64,000 nucleotides of DNA from Gp13-AA77 sp035946575 (GTDB taxonomy: Bacteria > Acidobacteriota > Terriglobia > UBA7540), in assembly GCA_035946575.1 (NCBI GenBank), contig DASYZG010000032.1, positions 1-64,000 on the forward strand, given 5' to 3'. Below the pieces are notes generated by a model. It was not told the origin of the DNA. It ran no database searches and worked only from the letters and a program-made list of their open reading frames with translations. Shown here one piece after another: positions 26,011 to 36,568 of the stretch (position 1 is its first letter; each line of letters starts with the position of its first letter). Position numbers and translations under genes: made by a program.

Positions 26011-28068
26011 ATGAGACTTTCCAGCGTACCGGCGCTCGCAAAATACCTGTTGCTCGGGTGCCTCGGGATCGGCCTGGGCGCGGCCTGCCTCGGAGCCCAG
26101 CAAAATGGCGTTTCGACCGAGGCCCCGGCGAACCCCACGCAGGCTTCGCAAGCGGAGCCGTCAGGCGGACTCCCGCCCGGCGCCACGAACTTCGATTACA
26201 GCCGGAGCCACACGTTTCCGAACTTCTTCTCGACTTTCGTGCCCGAGCCCGTGCCCGAGCCGAGCATGAGCAACTCGCAACTGCTCCATTCGCTCATGGT
26301 GAGCGGCAAGCTCGTGCTCTCGCTCGATGACGCCATCGCCCTGGCGCTGGAGAACAACCTGACGATCGCAGTCGCGCGCTACAACATTCCTTACGCACAA
26401 CTCGACTTGCTTCGCGCGCGTGCCGGCGGCGCCACCCGCGGCGTGGCAGGCGCCTTTCAGTCCCAGTCTCTGTTTGCGGGGGCCATCGGCGGCGGCCTGA
26501 GCAGCTCCAGCGGGGGCAGCAGCACCAGCGGCGGCGGCGCGCTCGGCGGCGGCGGCCCGATTAACATTGGCACGATCTCCTGCTGCGACCCGGTCGCCGG
26601 CTTCAACTACGGATGGGCCTACAACGTGAATCCTTTGAACTACCAGACCGTGAATCTCGCTCCCACGGTGGCGAGCCATATTATGAGCATGAGTAGTTTC
26701 TATGGCCAGGGGTTCCTTACGGGCACCAGTTACGCCGTCGGAATTAACGGCTTCCGCGAGAGCAGCACCTCGCCGGCGGCTCTGTTCAATCCCGAGGTAC
26801 CCACCGGGATGTTCTTCGGCATCGACCAGCAGTTGTTGAACGGCTTCGGATACCGGGCCAACGCCAAGTTCATCCGCATCGCCCAAAATGACATGAAGTT
26901 TGAAGACTCTGCTTTCCGCGTGCAGGTGATGACCACGGTCGCACAGGTCGTGAACGACTACTACACGCTGCTTTACGACCGTCAGAACGTGGGAGTCGCG
27001 CAGGAGGCCGTCAATTACTCCCAGCATCTGCTCGACGACAACAAGAAACAGGTTCAAATCGGCACGCTCGCGCCCATCGAGGTGGTGCGGGCCGAATCCG
27101 AGTTGGCCACCGACCAGCAGACCCTGATTGTGGCGCAGACCACGCTCAAGCAGCAGGAGCAGGTCGTGAAGACTGAGATTTCAAAGCAGGTCACCCCGGA
27201 CCTGGCGGCAATCGAGATCGATCCTACGGACAAGTTCCCGGCGGCGGAAGCCGAGAGCGTTCCTCCCGTTGAACAGGCGCTGCAAGTGGCCTATCAGAAC
27301 CGTCCTGAAATCAACGAAGCCGATCTGAACCTCGCCAACCAGGCGATCACGCTGAAAGCGGTTCGCAATCAGCTGCTGCCGACCCTGACCGCATTCGCGA
27401 GCTACACGCCTTCCGGGCTCTCCGGCAACCAGGCGCTCTATGGCTGCACGGGGAATTATGTGTTCAACCCGCTTTCGAACACGTGCGTCTTGGGCAGTTC
27501 GGTCGTGCCGGCGACCGTTACCGGGGTCAAGCAGAACGGCATTCTGCAGTCGCTGACCGGCCTGTTCCACGGCACGTATCCCTACTACTCGTACGGCATC
27601 AACCTGCAGATTCCCCTCCGGAATCGCACCGAGCAGGCCGATGCCGCCAGGGCCCTCTTCGAACAGCGTCAATTGCAGACCCAGCTTCAGCAGGAGAAGA
27701 ACACCATTGCCCAGGACGTGCGCAATGCCGAGATCGCCATAACGCAGGCGAAGGCGCAGATCAATGCCACCATCAAGGCGGTCGATCTCGCCCGACAGAC
27801 GCTCGACGCCGATCGCAAGAAATTCCAACTGGGCGAAACCACCACGTTCCAGTTGATTCAGGATCAGCGCGATCTGACTACCGCCGAGGGAAATGAGTCC
27901 AAGGCGTTTCAGACCTTTGCCACGGCTCTGACGCAGTTCAGCCAGGCGACCGGCACAACGCTCAATCGCTATCACGTCGAGATCGGAGACGCCAAGCAGG
28001 GTCGGGTGACGCATCCGCCGAATATTCCGGGCGCGGAACCTGTGCAGGGCGCACAGACCGTCCAGTAG
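26011..28068 (+). CDS. TolC-like outer-membrane efflux protein
   Basis: ATG 26011 has AAGGAG at 25997-26002 with ideal spacing, giving 685 residues. A signal peptide (LLLGCLGIGLGAACLGAQ) is followed by the outer-membrane efflux layout: LVLSLDDAIALALENNLTIAVARYN is the first OEP helix, and the C-terminal half repeats the pattern with QALQVAYQNRPEINEADLNLA and long coiled-coil stretches (about residues 520-640). A Gly/Ser-rich insertion (about residues 155-185) and a long beta-rich segment enlarge it beyond the usual 420-500 residues. It probably forms the outer channel for an efflux or secretion system. The ABC ATPase gene lies 335 bases downstream on the same strand. Confidence 0.87.
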   Translation: MRLSSVPALAKYLLLGCLGIGLGAACLGAQQNGVSTEAPANPTQASQAEPSGGLPPGATNFDYSRSHTFPNFFSTFVPEPVPEPSMSNSQLLHSLMVSGKLVLSLDDAIALALENNLTIAVARYNIPYAQLDLLRARAGGATRGVAGAFQSQSLFAGAIGGGLSSSSGGSSTSGGGALGGGGPINIGTISCCDPVAGFNYGWAYNVNPLNYQTVNLAPTVASHIMSMSSFYGQGFLTGTSYAVGINGFRESSTSPAALFNPEVPTGMFFGIDQQLLNGFGYRANAKFIRIAQNDMKFEDSAFRVQVMTTVAQVVNDYYTLLYDRQNVGVAQEAVNYSQHLLDDNKKQVQIGTLAPIEVVRAESELATDQQTLIVAQTTLKQQEQVVKTEISKQVTPDLAAIEIDPTDKFPAAEAESVPPVEQALQVAYQNRPEINEADLNLANQAITLKAVRNQLLPTLTAFASYTPSGLSGNQALYGCTGNYVFNPLSNTCVLGSSVVPATVTGVKQNGILQSLTGLFHGTYPYYSYGINLQIPLRNRTEQADAARALFEQRQLQTQLQQEKNTIAQDVRNAEIAITQAKAQINATIKAVDLARQTLDADRKKFQLGETTTFQLIQDQRDLTTAEGNESKAFQTFATALTQFSQATGTTLNRYHVEIGDAKQGRVTHPPNIPGAEPVQGAQTVQ

Positions 28069-28403
28069 ATCTCAGGGGCAGCGGCGGGATTGCTTGTCAG
28101 ACGCATCACGGACGCCACTAAAGGCACGGAGACCGCGGCTCTGTGACCTCGGTGGTTTCTGCGGTGCATCCGCTGAGCCTCCGGCCCGTTCGGTGCAGGA
28201 TAAGGAATCGCTCGTGTTGGACCGTCCAAAGCCGGGCGCCGCTGCCGTTCGTCCGCGCTGAGGACAGCGCCGCTACCGCCGAGAGCCCGCCAGCTGTAAC
28301 TCCGTCCCGTTCCATTCGTAGCTCCGAAGAGAGCAGGCTTGAGGCTGCGCGGCGCTTGCGATAAGGTGGAGCGGCCTCGTCTTGAGGCGGGAGGAGCGTG
28401 CGC
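28069..28403. other. Spacer between TolC-like and ABC ATPase genes
   Basis: 335 bases with no supported gene, hairpin terminator or recognisable repeat. The ribosome site of the next gene (GGAGGAG, 28389-28395) is at its end. Confidence 0.5.
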
Positions 28404-29336
28404 GTGAGCGCCAGGAACGGTTCGGCGATCGTGCAGGTGAGTGGCCTTCGCAAGAGCTACGGTGAGGTTGAGGCCATCCGGGACATCAGTTTCGAGATCC
28501 GGGAGGGCGAGGTCTTCGGATTGCTCGGGCCGAACGGCGCGGGCAAAACGAGCACCATCGAGATTCTCGAGGGACTGCGCCAGCCCGACGCCGGCACCGT
28601 GCGTGTCTGCGGGCTGGAGCCGGCGCGCGAGAGCCAGCAACTCAAGCAGCGCATTGGCGCGCAGCTTCAAAACACCATCCTGCCCGACAAGATCACGGTG
28701 GAAGAGGCGCTTCGCCTTTTTGCGAGCTTCTACGAGCGTACCATCGCGGTTGATGACCTCATGGAGCGATTCGGGCTGGGGGAGAAGCGCCGCGCTTACT
28801 ACGAAACGCTCTCCGGAGGACAGAAGCAGCGCCTGGCGCTGGCGCTGGCGCTCGTCAACACTCCGGAACTGGTGCTGCTCGATGAGCCGACGGCCGGTCT
28901 CGATGCCATGGTGCGCCGCGACATCTACGCCCTGATCGAGCAATTGCGCGCCGAGCACCGCACCGTGCTGCTGACTACGCATTACATCGAGGAGGCGGAA
29001 CGCCTTTGCGATCGAGTGGCCATCGTCGATCACGGCCGGATCGTCGCCCTGGGCACGCCGCGCGAGCTTGTGCGGAAATCCGGCGAAGGCGCGCGCATTG
29101 AGGTCCGGCTGGAAAAACCGGCCTCTGCCGGGCGGCTGCGAGGGCTCGACGCCGTGCTGGAGTGCGCGGAACGCGACGGAGCTTATTTCCTTCGCGTCGA
29201 TCCGGTGGCCAAGGCCGTGGTCGCCCTGGTGCACATGATCGAGACCGAGGGCAATACGCTGGTGGACCTGCACATCACGCGGCCGTCGCTCGAGGATGTC
29301 TTTGTGGAGATGACGGGGCGCTCGATCGAGGATTGA
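28404..29336 (+). CDS. ABC transporter ATP-binding protein (ABC-2 / DrrA-like)
   Basis: The start is set at GTG 28404 because GGAGGAG (28389-28395) is 8 bases upstream; GTG 28398 is too close. 310 residues. Walker A GPNGAGKTS, Q-loop IGAQLQ, signature LSGGQKQR, Walker B LVLLDEPTAGLD and switch TTHY are all intact. The C-terminal 80 residues form the extra domain of multidrug/daunorubicin-type ATPases, ending SLEDVFVEMTGR. The fused permease-amidohydrolase gene starts about 36 bases downstream, so this ATPase should power that permease. Confidence 0.93.
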   Translation: MSARNGSAIVQVSGLRKSYGEVEAIRDISFEIREGEVFGLLGPNGAGKTSTIEILEGLRQPDAGTVRVCGLEPARESQQLKQRIGAQLQNTILPDKITVEEALRLFASFYERTIAVDDLMERFGLGEKRRAYYETLSGGQKQRLALALALVNTPELVLLDEPTAGLDAMVRRDIYALIEQLRAEHRTVLLTTHYIEEAERLCDRVAIVDHGRIVALGTPRELVRKSGEGARIEVRLEKPASAGRLRGLDAVLECAERDGAYFLRVDPVAKAVVALVHMIETEGNTLVDLHITRPSLEDVFVEMTGRSIED

Positions 29337-29372
29337 TCAGCGGCTGGAATGGTTCTGCGGGCTTAGGTGACG

Positions 29373-32021
29373 ATGATGGCGGCAATCCGAATTGCGCTGC
29401 TGAACATCCGGCTCGCCATGCGCACCAAAGTGGCGCTCTTCTTCACGTTCATTTTCCCGCTCATCTTTCTGTTCGCTTATGGGGGCATTTTTGCCCACGG
29501 CAGTCCCGCCGGAATGGCGTTCCTGTTCGGACCGGTAATCGTGCTGCAGGTGATCGGCAGCTCGCTGTGGGGCCTCGGCATGCGGTCCGTGGCAGAGCGC
29601 GAGCGCGGGAGCCTGCGCCGTTACCGGTTAGCGCCGATCGGTCCGGGAGCCATCGTCATGAGCAGCATGCTCGCCGGCTATCTGCTCCTGATACCAACCG
29701 TGGCCGTGATGCTGGGATGCGCCCGCCTCTTCTTCCACATGCCGATGACGATCAGCATCCTTGACCTTTGGATTCTGGTCACGGCCGGAAGCTTCGCCTT
29801 TGCTGGCTTTGGATTGACCATCGCCAGCGTGGCCAACACCATGCAGGAGGCCCAGGTCTACAACAACATCGCCTTCTTCCCCCTGCTTTTTCTCTCCGGC
29901 GCCACTATTCCCCTGGGAGCTCTGCCGCATTGGTTGCAGTCCGTAGCCGCGTTCCTGCCCGCAACCTATCTGGTCAGCGCGTTCCAAGGCGTCATGTCGC
30001 AGTCGGAGCCACTCCTCCGTCACACTCCGGAGCTGTTGGCCCTGATTACCTCCGGCTTTTTCGGGTCTGCCTTCGCGTGGAAGCTGTTTCGCTGGGAAAA
30101 AGACGAGAAGATCTCGAAGTCGGCCAAGCTCTGGGCGCTCATATTCCTCTTCCCCTTCCTTGGCATGGGCGCCTGGATGAACGCCAACGGCTCCGCCATG
30201 GCTGGGTGGTCGCGGGCCCTCAATAATCTGGACAATTCCGGCCAGTCCCAAACCAGCGGGTCTGCGGCAAAGGTGAGTAAAGGGCCCTTTGCTATTGAGC
30301 ATGTGGGGGTGTTTGACGGCGAACACGTCAGTCCGGCGGACACGGTGATCGTGCAAGACGGCAGGATTTTGGCCGTCGGCTCCGGCCTCAAGCCGCCGTC
30401 GGGAGCTCAGGTGATCGACGGAAGGGGCGACACCCTGCTGCCCGGCCTCATCGACGCGCACGTGCACGTCCTCGATCGCGACGCGCTGAAGCAATCGCTG
30501 GTTTTCGGCGTCACCACAGATCTCGACATGTTCATGGATTGGAAGCTGGCCCGGCAAATCCGGAAGGAACAGGCCGCCGGACAGGACCTCGACTATGCGG
30601 ACTTGCGCTCGGCGGGCACGGTGGTCACCGCGCCCGGCGGACACGGCACCGAGTACGGTCTGAAGATCCCCACGCTAAGCTCGCCCCAGGACGCCCGAGC
30701 CTTCGTCGACGCGCGCATCGCGGAAGGGTCCGACTACATCAAGATCATTTACGACGATGGCCGCGCTTACGAAATGCATCTTCCCACTTTGAGCAAAGCT
30801 ACGATGGCCGCGGTGGTGGAAGCGGCCCATCGCCGAGGCAAGATGGCTGTGGCTCACATCGGCTCATATCAAGGCGCCCGCGACGCCATCAACGCCGGCG
30901 CTGATGGACTGATGCATCTCTTTATCGACCGCGCGCCTGACGCGGACTTCGGCCAGTTCGTCGCCGAGCATCACGCCTTCGTGGTCCCCACACTCAGTGT
31001 CCTCAAGAGTATCTGCGGCACGCCGAGCGGAGAGCCATTGATCAGCGATCCTGAGATCAGTCCCTACCTGCCTGAGTCAGCGATCGTCAGTCTCAAGCAG
31101 AGTTTCCCCCAACGTCCTGGGGAGCACTGCGATTACGACGCCGCTCCGGCGAGTATTCGTCTGCTGCAGGCTGCCGGTGTACCGATTCTGGCGGGCGCGG
31201 ATGCACCCAATCCGGGCACTACGTTCGGCGCCAGTCTGCATCGTGAGCTGGAACTGCTGGTCGAGGCCGGCCTGACGCCGCAGGCGGCTCTTGTGGCTGC
31301 GACCTCCGCCCCGGCGCACGCCTTTCATCTCGAGGATCGCGGACGCATCGCGCCAGGTTTGCGCGCTGATCTCCTGCTGGTCAAGGGCGATCCGACCACG
31401 GACATCAAGGCGACGCGCGCCATCGTCGCCGTGTGGAAGCTCGGAGTTCAGGCTGACCGCGAGGCCTGGCGCGCTCAGGTGGAGAGGGCGAACAAAACCG
31501 CCGCCGGGGCGCCGGCAGGTTCGGAGTCCGGCCTGGTGAGTGATTTCGACGCTGGGACACCCGCAACGAACTTCGGCTCCGGCTGGGTGAAGTCGACGGA
31601 CTCCATGATGGGCGGCAAGTCGGCGGCCGATTTCAAAGTCGTGGACGGTGGCGCCCAGGGCAGCAAAGGCTCGCTCGAGATCTACGGCGACATTCTGCCC
31701 GGTTACGCGTTCCCCTGGGCCGGAGCCATGTTCATGCCCGGCGCTCAGCCGTTCGCTCCGGCCAATCTGTCGTCCAGGAAGGCCATCAGTTTCTGGGCCA
31801 AGGGCGACGGGAGGACATACCGGGTGATGATGTTTGCCTCCAGCGCGGGACCAATCCCTGCATGGCAGAACTTTGTGGCCGGCCCGGACTGGAAACACTA
31901 CACCTTCCCCTTCGCTTCGTTCCGGGGCATGGACGGTCATGATCTGGAGGGTGTGTTGTTCTCGGGCGGCCCTGAGCCGGGCAAGTTTTCCTTCCAGATC
32001 GACGACGTGCAGTTTGAGTGA
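29373..32021 (+). CDS. Three-part fusion: ABC-2 permease - metal-dependent amidohydrolase - CIA30-like domain
   Basis: 882 residues from ATG 29373 (a GTG at 29367 and an ATG at 29376 are alternatives). Residues 1-280 are an ABC-2 permease: about six membrane helices, GMRSVAERERGSLRRYRLAPIG, and a VYNNIAFFPLLFLSGATIPL segment typical of DrrB/YadH permeases. A Gly/Ser linker leads to an amidohydrolase domain (about 305-700) with DAHVH (His363, His365), YIKIIYDDG, VAHIGSYQ and ILAGADAPNPG, as in imidazolonepropionase-like hydrolases. Residues about 720-882 resemble a CIA30/galactose-binding-like beta-sandwich (SDFDAG, FWAKGDGRTYRVMMF, FSFQIDDVQFE). The frame is continuous throughout. With six helices the hydrolase would face the same side as the N-terminus, but topology needs testing. 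Confidence 0.85.
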   Translation: MMAAIRIALLNIRLAMRTKVALFFTFIFPLIFLFAYGGIFAHGSPAGMAFLFGPVIVLQVIGSSLWGLGMRSVAERERGSLRRYRLAPIGPGAIVMSSMLAGYLLLIPTVAVMLGCARLFFHMPMTISILDLWILVTAGSFAFAGFGLTIASVANTMQEAQVYNNIAFFPLLFLSGATIPLGALPHWLQSVAAFLPATYLVSAFQGVMSQSEPLLRHTPELLALITSGFFGSAFAWKLFRWEKDEKISKSAKLWALIFLFPFLGMGAWMNANGSAMAGWSRALNNLDNSGQSQTSGSAAKVSKGPFAIEHVGVFDGEHVSPADTVIVQDGRILAVGSGLKPPSGAQVIDGRGDTLLPGLIDAHVHVLDRDALKQSLVFGVTTDLDMFMDWKLARQIRKEQAAGQDLDYADLRSAGTVVTAPGGHGTEYGLKIPTLSSPQDARAFVDARIAEGSDYIKIIYDDGRAYEMHLPTLSKATMAAVVEAAHRRGKMAVAHIGSYQGARDAINAGADGLMHLFIDRAPDADFGQFVAEHHAFVVPTLSVLKSICGTPSGEPLISDPEISPYLPESAIVSLKQSFPQRPGEHCDYDAAPASIRLLQAAGVPILAGADAPNPGTTFGASLHRELELLVEAGLTPQAALVAATSAPAHAFHLEDRGRIAPGLRADLLLVKGDPTTDIKATRAIVAVWKLGVQADREAWRAQVERANKTAAGAPAGSESGLVSDFDAGTPATNFGSGWVKSTDSMMGGKSAADFKVVDGGAQGSKGSLEIYGDILPGYAFPWAGAMFMPGAQPFAPANLSSRKAISFWAKGDGRTYRVMMFASSAGPIPAWQNFVAGPDWKHYTFPFASFRGMDGHDLEGVLFSGGPEPGKFSFQIDDVQFE

Positions 32022-32055
32022 TTGAAGCCGGGCCGCGACGAGCGATGCTGTCTCA

Positions 32056-32124
32056 GTTTGTGGTGCAGGCTTCCCAGCCTGCGTTTGGGCGCACACCGCA
32101 GGCAAGATGCCTGCACCACAGATT
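32056..32124. repeat. GTGCAGGC-type palindromic repeat pair
   Basis: TGGTGCAGGCTTCCCAGCCTGCG followed by GCAGGCAAGATGCCTGCACCACA: two hairpins closed by an outer TGTGGTGCAGG / CCTGCACCACA pairing. The same unit occurs at 36066-36122 and 40157-40226, and parts of it at 25217-25275 and 34166-34198. Confidence 0.7.
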
Positions 32125-32136
32125 CGCCCGATGATC

Positions 32137-34104
<1,968 letters not shown>

Positions 34105-34351
34105 CGATGCCTCCGTTGTTGTGCACGCTGTGGGGCACGCATCTTGCGTGCTCCCTCGGGTCAATCCATTTCGTGCAGGCTGGAAGCCTGTACCACAATG
34201 GACCCTACCAATTTACCAGGCTCCTCTCAAAGTCGATCGTTCAACCTCCCACCTTCAGGCAGCACGCGCCCGTAAGGTGTGATGCGACTCTTGCCCGCCC
34301 GACGATCCTCCTCGGCCGCCTCAGGCGCTATGCGCCGAAGGGTGCCTGTGG

Positions 34352-35692
34352 TCACGCTTTATACGCCTCATCCAGGAATTCGAGCACGTGCAACACGCGC
34401 CGCTTTCGACCGCCACTGTCAGATGCTGCGGCTCCGGCGCGCAGCTGCAGCAGGCATCCCGGGTTGGCGGTCAGGATTGTGCTCGCGCCGGTCTGGTCGA
34501 TTCGCCGCATTTTGTTGGCCAGCAGCCGCTCCGCCATTTCATTCTGGGTCACATTATAGATCCCGGCGCTACCGCAGCAAATCTCGGTCTCCTTCAGTTC
34601 GATGAATTCGACGCCCGGCACAGCGGCGATCAGTTTGCGGGGCGCGGAGCGAATGCGCTGGGCGTGCAGCAGGTGGCAGGGATCCTGGTAGGTCACGCGT
34701 TCGCAGACCGGCCGAAAATCACGGTTGAACTCGATACCGGCCAGGAACTCGGTGGCGTCGCGCATGCGGGAAGCGAAACGGCGCGCCGGCTCCAGCATGT
34801 CCGAATCCTCCGCCTCAAACAGTTGCTCGTACTCCTTCAGTACTGAGCCGCAGCCGGCTGCATTCGTGATGATGGCGTCAAACCCGGCACCCGCAAATGC
34901 CTCGATGTTGACGCGAGCGAGCTTTCGCGCCACGTCGCGCATGCCGGCGTGGACCTGAAGCGCTCCGCAGCAACCTTGATTCCCGGGGATCACGACCTCG
35001 CAGCCGTTGCGGGCCAGAACGCGCACGGTGGCGTCGTTCAGACCGGCGAAGGCGAGGTTCGCGATGCAGCCGGCAAAAAACGCCACGCGGTACCGGCGCT
35101 CGCCGCGAGCGGGAACCACCGTCCCCAACCGATCGAAGAAGAACGGGTCTTCCATCCGCGGGGCGAGACGCGCGACCCTGGCTAAACGTCCGGGCAGCAG
35201 CCGGAGCACACTCCCGGTCAGAGACTCGATCGCGGAGCGCTGGAACAGCCGCAGGAATCGGCCCGACATTTCGAGCCGACGGCGATAAGGCACGATCTCG
35301 CCCAGGAACATCTCGCGCAGCCAATGCTCGACCGGAGGACGGCTGTACCAGCGCTCAATCTGGCCCCGAGCCGTCTCGATCAGTCGTCCGTACTGGACGC
35401 CGGACGGACACGCAGTCTCGCAGGCGCGGCAATCGAGGCAAAGATCGAGGTGATGCACCACGTTGGGCCCGAGCGGGAGGCGTCCTTCGGCCACCTGGAT
35501 CATCTGGTAAATGCGGCCGCGTGGCGAGTCCATCTCCTGGCCGAGTTCACGGTAAGTCGGGCAGGCGTTCAAACACAGTCCGCAATGGATGCACTTCGAG
35601 TAATAGTCCCAGCTCGGCGCTTCGCCGGGTCCGAAGTTGGAGCGCGGTTCTTCAGGAGGTTGAGGGATTGGCGGATTAAGCGTTTGACCCAT
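34352..35692 (-). CDS. glcF: Glycolate oxidase iron-sulfur subunit GlcF
   Basis: 446 residues. Two ferredoxin-type clusters, CIHCGLCLNACP (about residues 34-45) and CLDCRACETACP (about 85-96), are followed by two CCG domains: FFAGCIANLAF with GNQGCCGAL, and YQDPCHLLHAQRI with EICCGSAGIYN. This is the standard GlcF/LutA architecture. It passes electrons from the flavin subunits GlcD and GlcE, encoded upstream on the same strand, to the quinone pool. Unlike a compact glcDEF operon, an 876-base repeat region separates it from glcE. Confidence 0.93.
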   Translation of the reverse strand: MGQTLNPPIPQPPEEPRSNFGPGEAPSWDYYSKCIHCGLCLNACPTYRELGQEMDSPRGRIYQMIQVAEGRLPLGPNVVHHLDLCLDCRACETACPSGVQYGRLIETARGQIERWYSRPPVEHWLREMFLGEIVPYRRRLEMSGRFLRLFQRSAIESLTGSVLRLLPGRLARVARLAPRMEDPFFFDRLGTVVPARGERRYRVAFFAGCIANLAFAGLNDATVRVLARNGCEVVIPGNQGCCGALQVHAGMRDVARKLARVNIEAFAGAGFDAIITNAAGCGSVLKEYEQLFEAEDSDMLEPARRFASRMRDATEFLAGIEFNRDFRPVCERVTYQDPCHLLHAQRIRSAPRKLIAAVPGVEFIELKETEICCGSAGIYNVTQNEMAERLLANKMRRIDQTGASTILTANPGCLLQLRAGAAASDSGGRKRRVLHVLEFLDEAYKA

Positions 35693-35908
35693 TTGTTGAC
35701 TGCTTCACCTGTTCCCGGGTTCGACCACTCCCGGGCGCCTCCTGTCCAGGAGGGGAGTTCGCCAGCGCGACCTCCTCAGCCCCCTCCGGGACATCCGGGG
35801 CCGGGGGGTCGCCGAGGATCGATTGGGCCTCCAAACTGGCCAAAATGGGCTGCTTCACGCGTCCAGACAGCCTTTTTATCGCCTCAGATTCAATGTAAAC
35901 CTCTGTCT

Positions 35909-36334
35909 ATCAATAACCTGACGGCTTTCAATGCTTAACTCATTTCTTTTCAAGTACCTGATGGCTTTCGAGCCCTATGGAAAATGGTAAGCCCATTTGT
36001 TTTCAAATACCTGATGGCTTTGTTTGGCGCAAAAACCGATTCCCTTCGCTCGCTCCTCTCCAGTTGGTGGTGCAGGCTTCCCAGCCTGCGTCTGGCGCGG
36101 CAGGCAAGATGCCTGCACCACAAACCGAGACATTGCGGGCGGCAGGCAAGATGCCTTGCACCACAAACCGAGATATTGCGGACGGCAGGCAAGATGCCTG
36201 CACCACAATCGGGTTGCCGGCCGCGAATTGCAGAGCCTGCTTCAGCATACTTCGAGCCTACCACCCCAAAATGGGACAATGGAGAAAAGTGAGAAAGTTG
36301 GGAAAATTTATTTTCGCCATGGATTCAATAGTTT
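35909..36334 (-). repeat. Composite long repeat, right copy (inverted)
   Basis: Reverse complement of 25085-25452 with more internal GTGGTGCAGGCATCTTGCCTGCC units (three plus one TTCCCAG-loop variant against two on the left). The three AAAGCC(A/G)TCAGGT iterations are at 36003-36021, 35950-35968 and 35910-35928, with spacings close to those in the left copy (40 and 53 versus 40 and 52). Confidence 0.85.
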
Positions 36335-36469
36335 AGCCCTGTTTGGCCGCCACTGGCTGGCAAGCCCGAATCCGTCACCGTAATTCCTGCTTGGCATCTT
36401 CGCTTCCCCAAAGGGATGCTGGGTTTTGGCGTACTGCCCGCCAAATCGATGGACAATTGCCGCGCTCGT

Positions 36470-36561
36470 AGCGACGGCTTTATGCCGCCACGAATTGAGA
36501 ATGCTGAAGTCATGGCGACGTAAAGTCGCCGCTCCATTGTCCGCCTAAATACTGGACAGCA
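36470..36561 (+). repeat. Dispersed repeat (GCGGCTTTATGCCGC family), copy 2
   Basis: Matches 24915-25013 in the same orientation, including GAATTGAGAATGCTGA and the two flanking palindromes. Confidence 0.7.
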
Positions 36562-36568
36562 CGCCTAT

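Larger units (their letters stand above)
35693..36568. other. Repeat-filled spacer between glcE and glcF
   Basis: 876 bases without a gene. It contains the inverted right copy of the composite repeat (35909-36334), the second copy of the GCGGCTTTATGCCGC repeat (36470-36561), and about 200 bases of unassigned sequence next to glcF. Short frames here are repeat translations. Confidence 0.7.
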
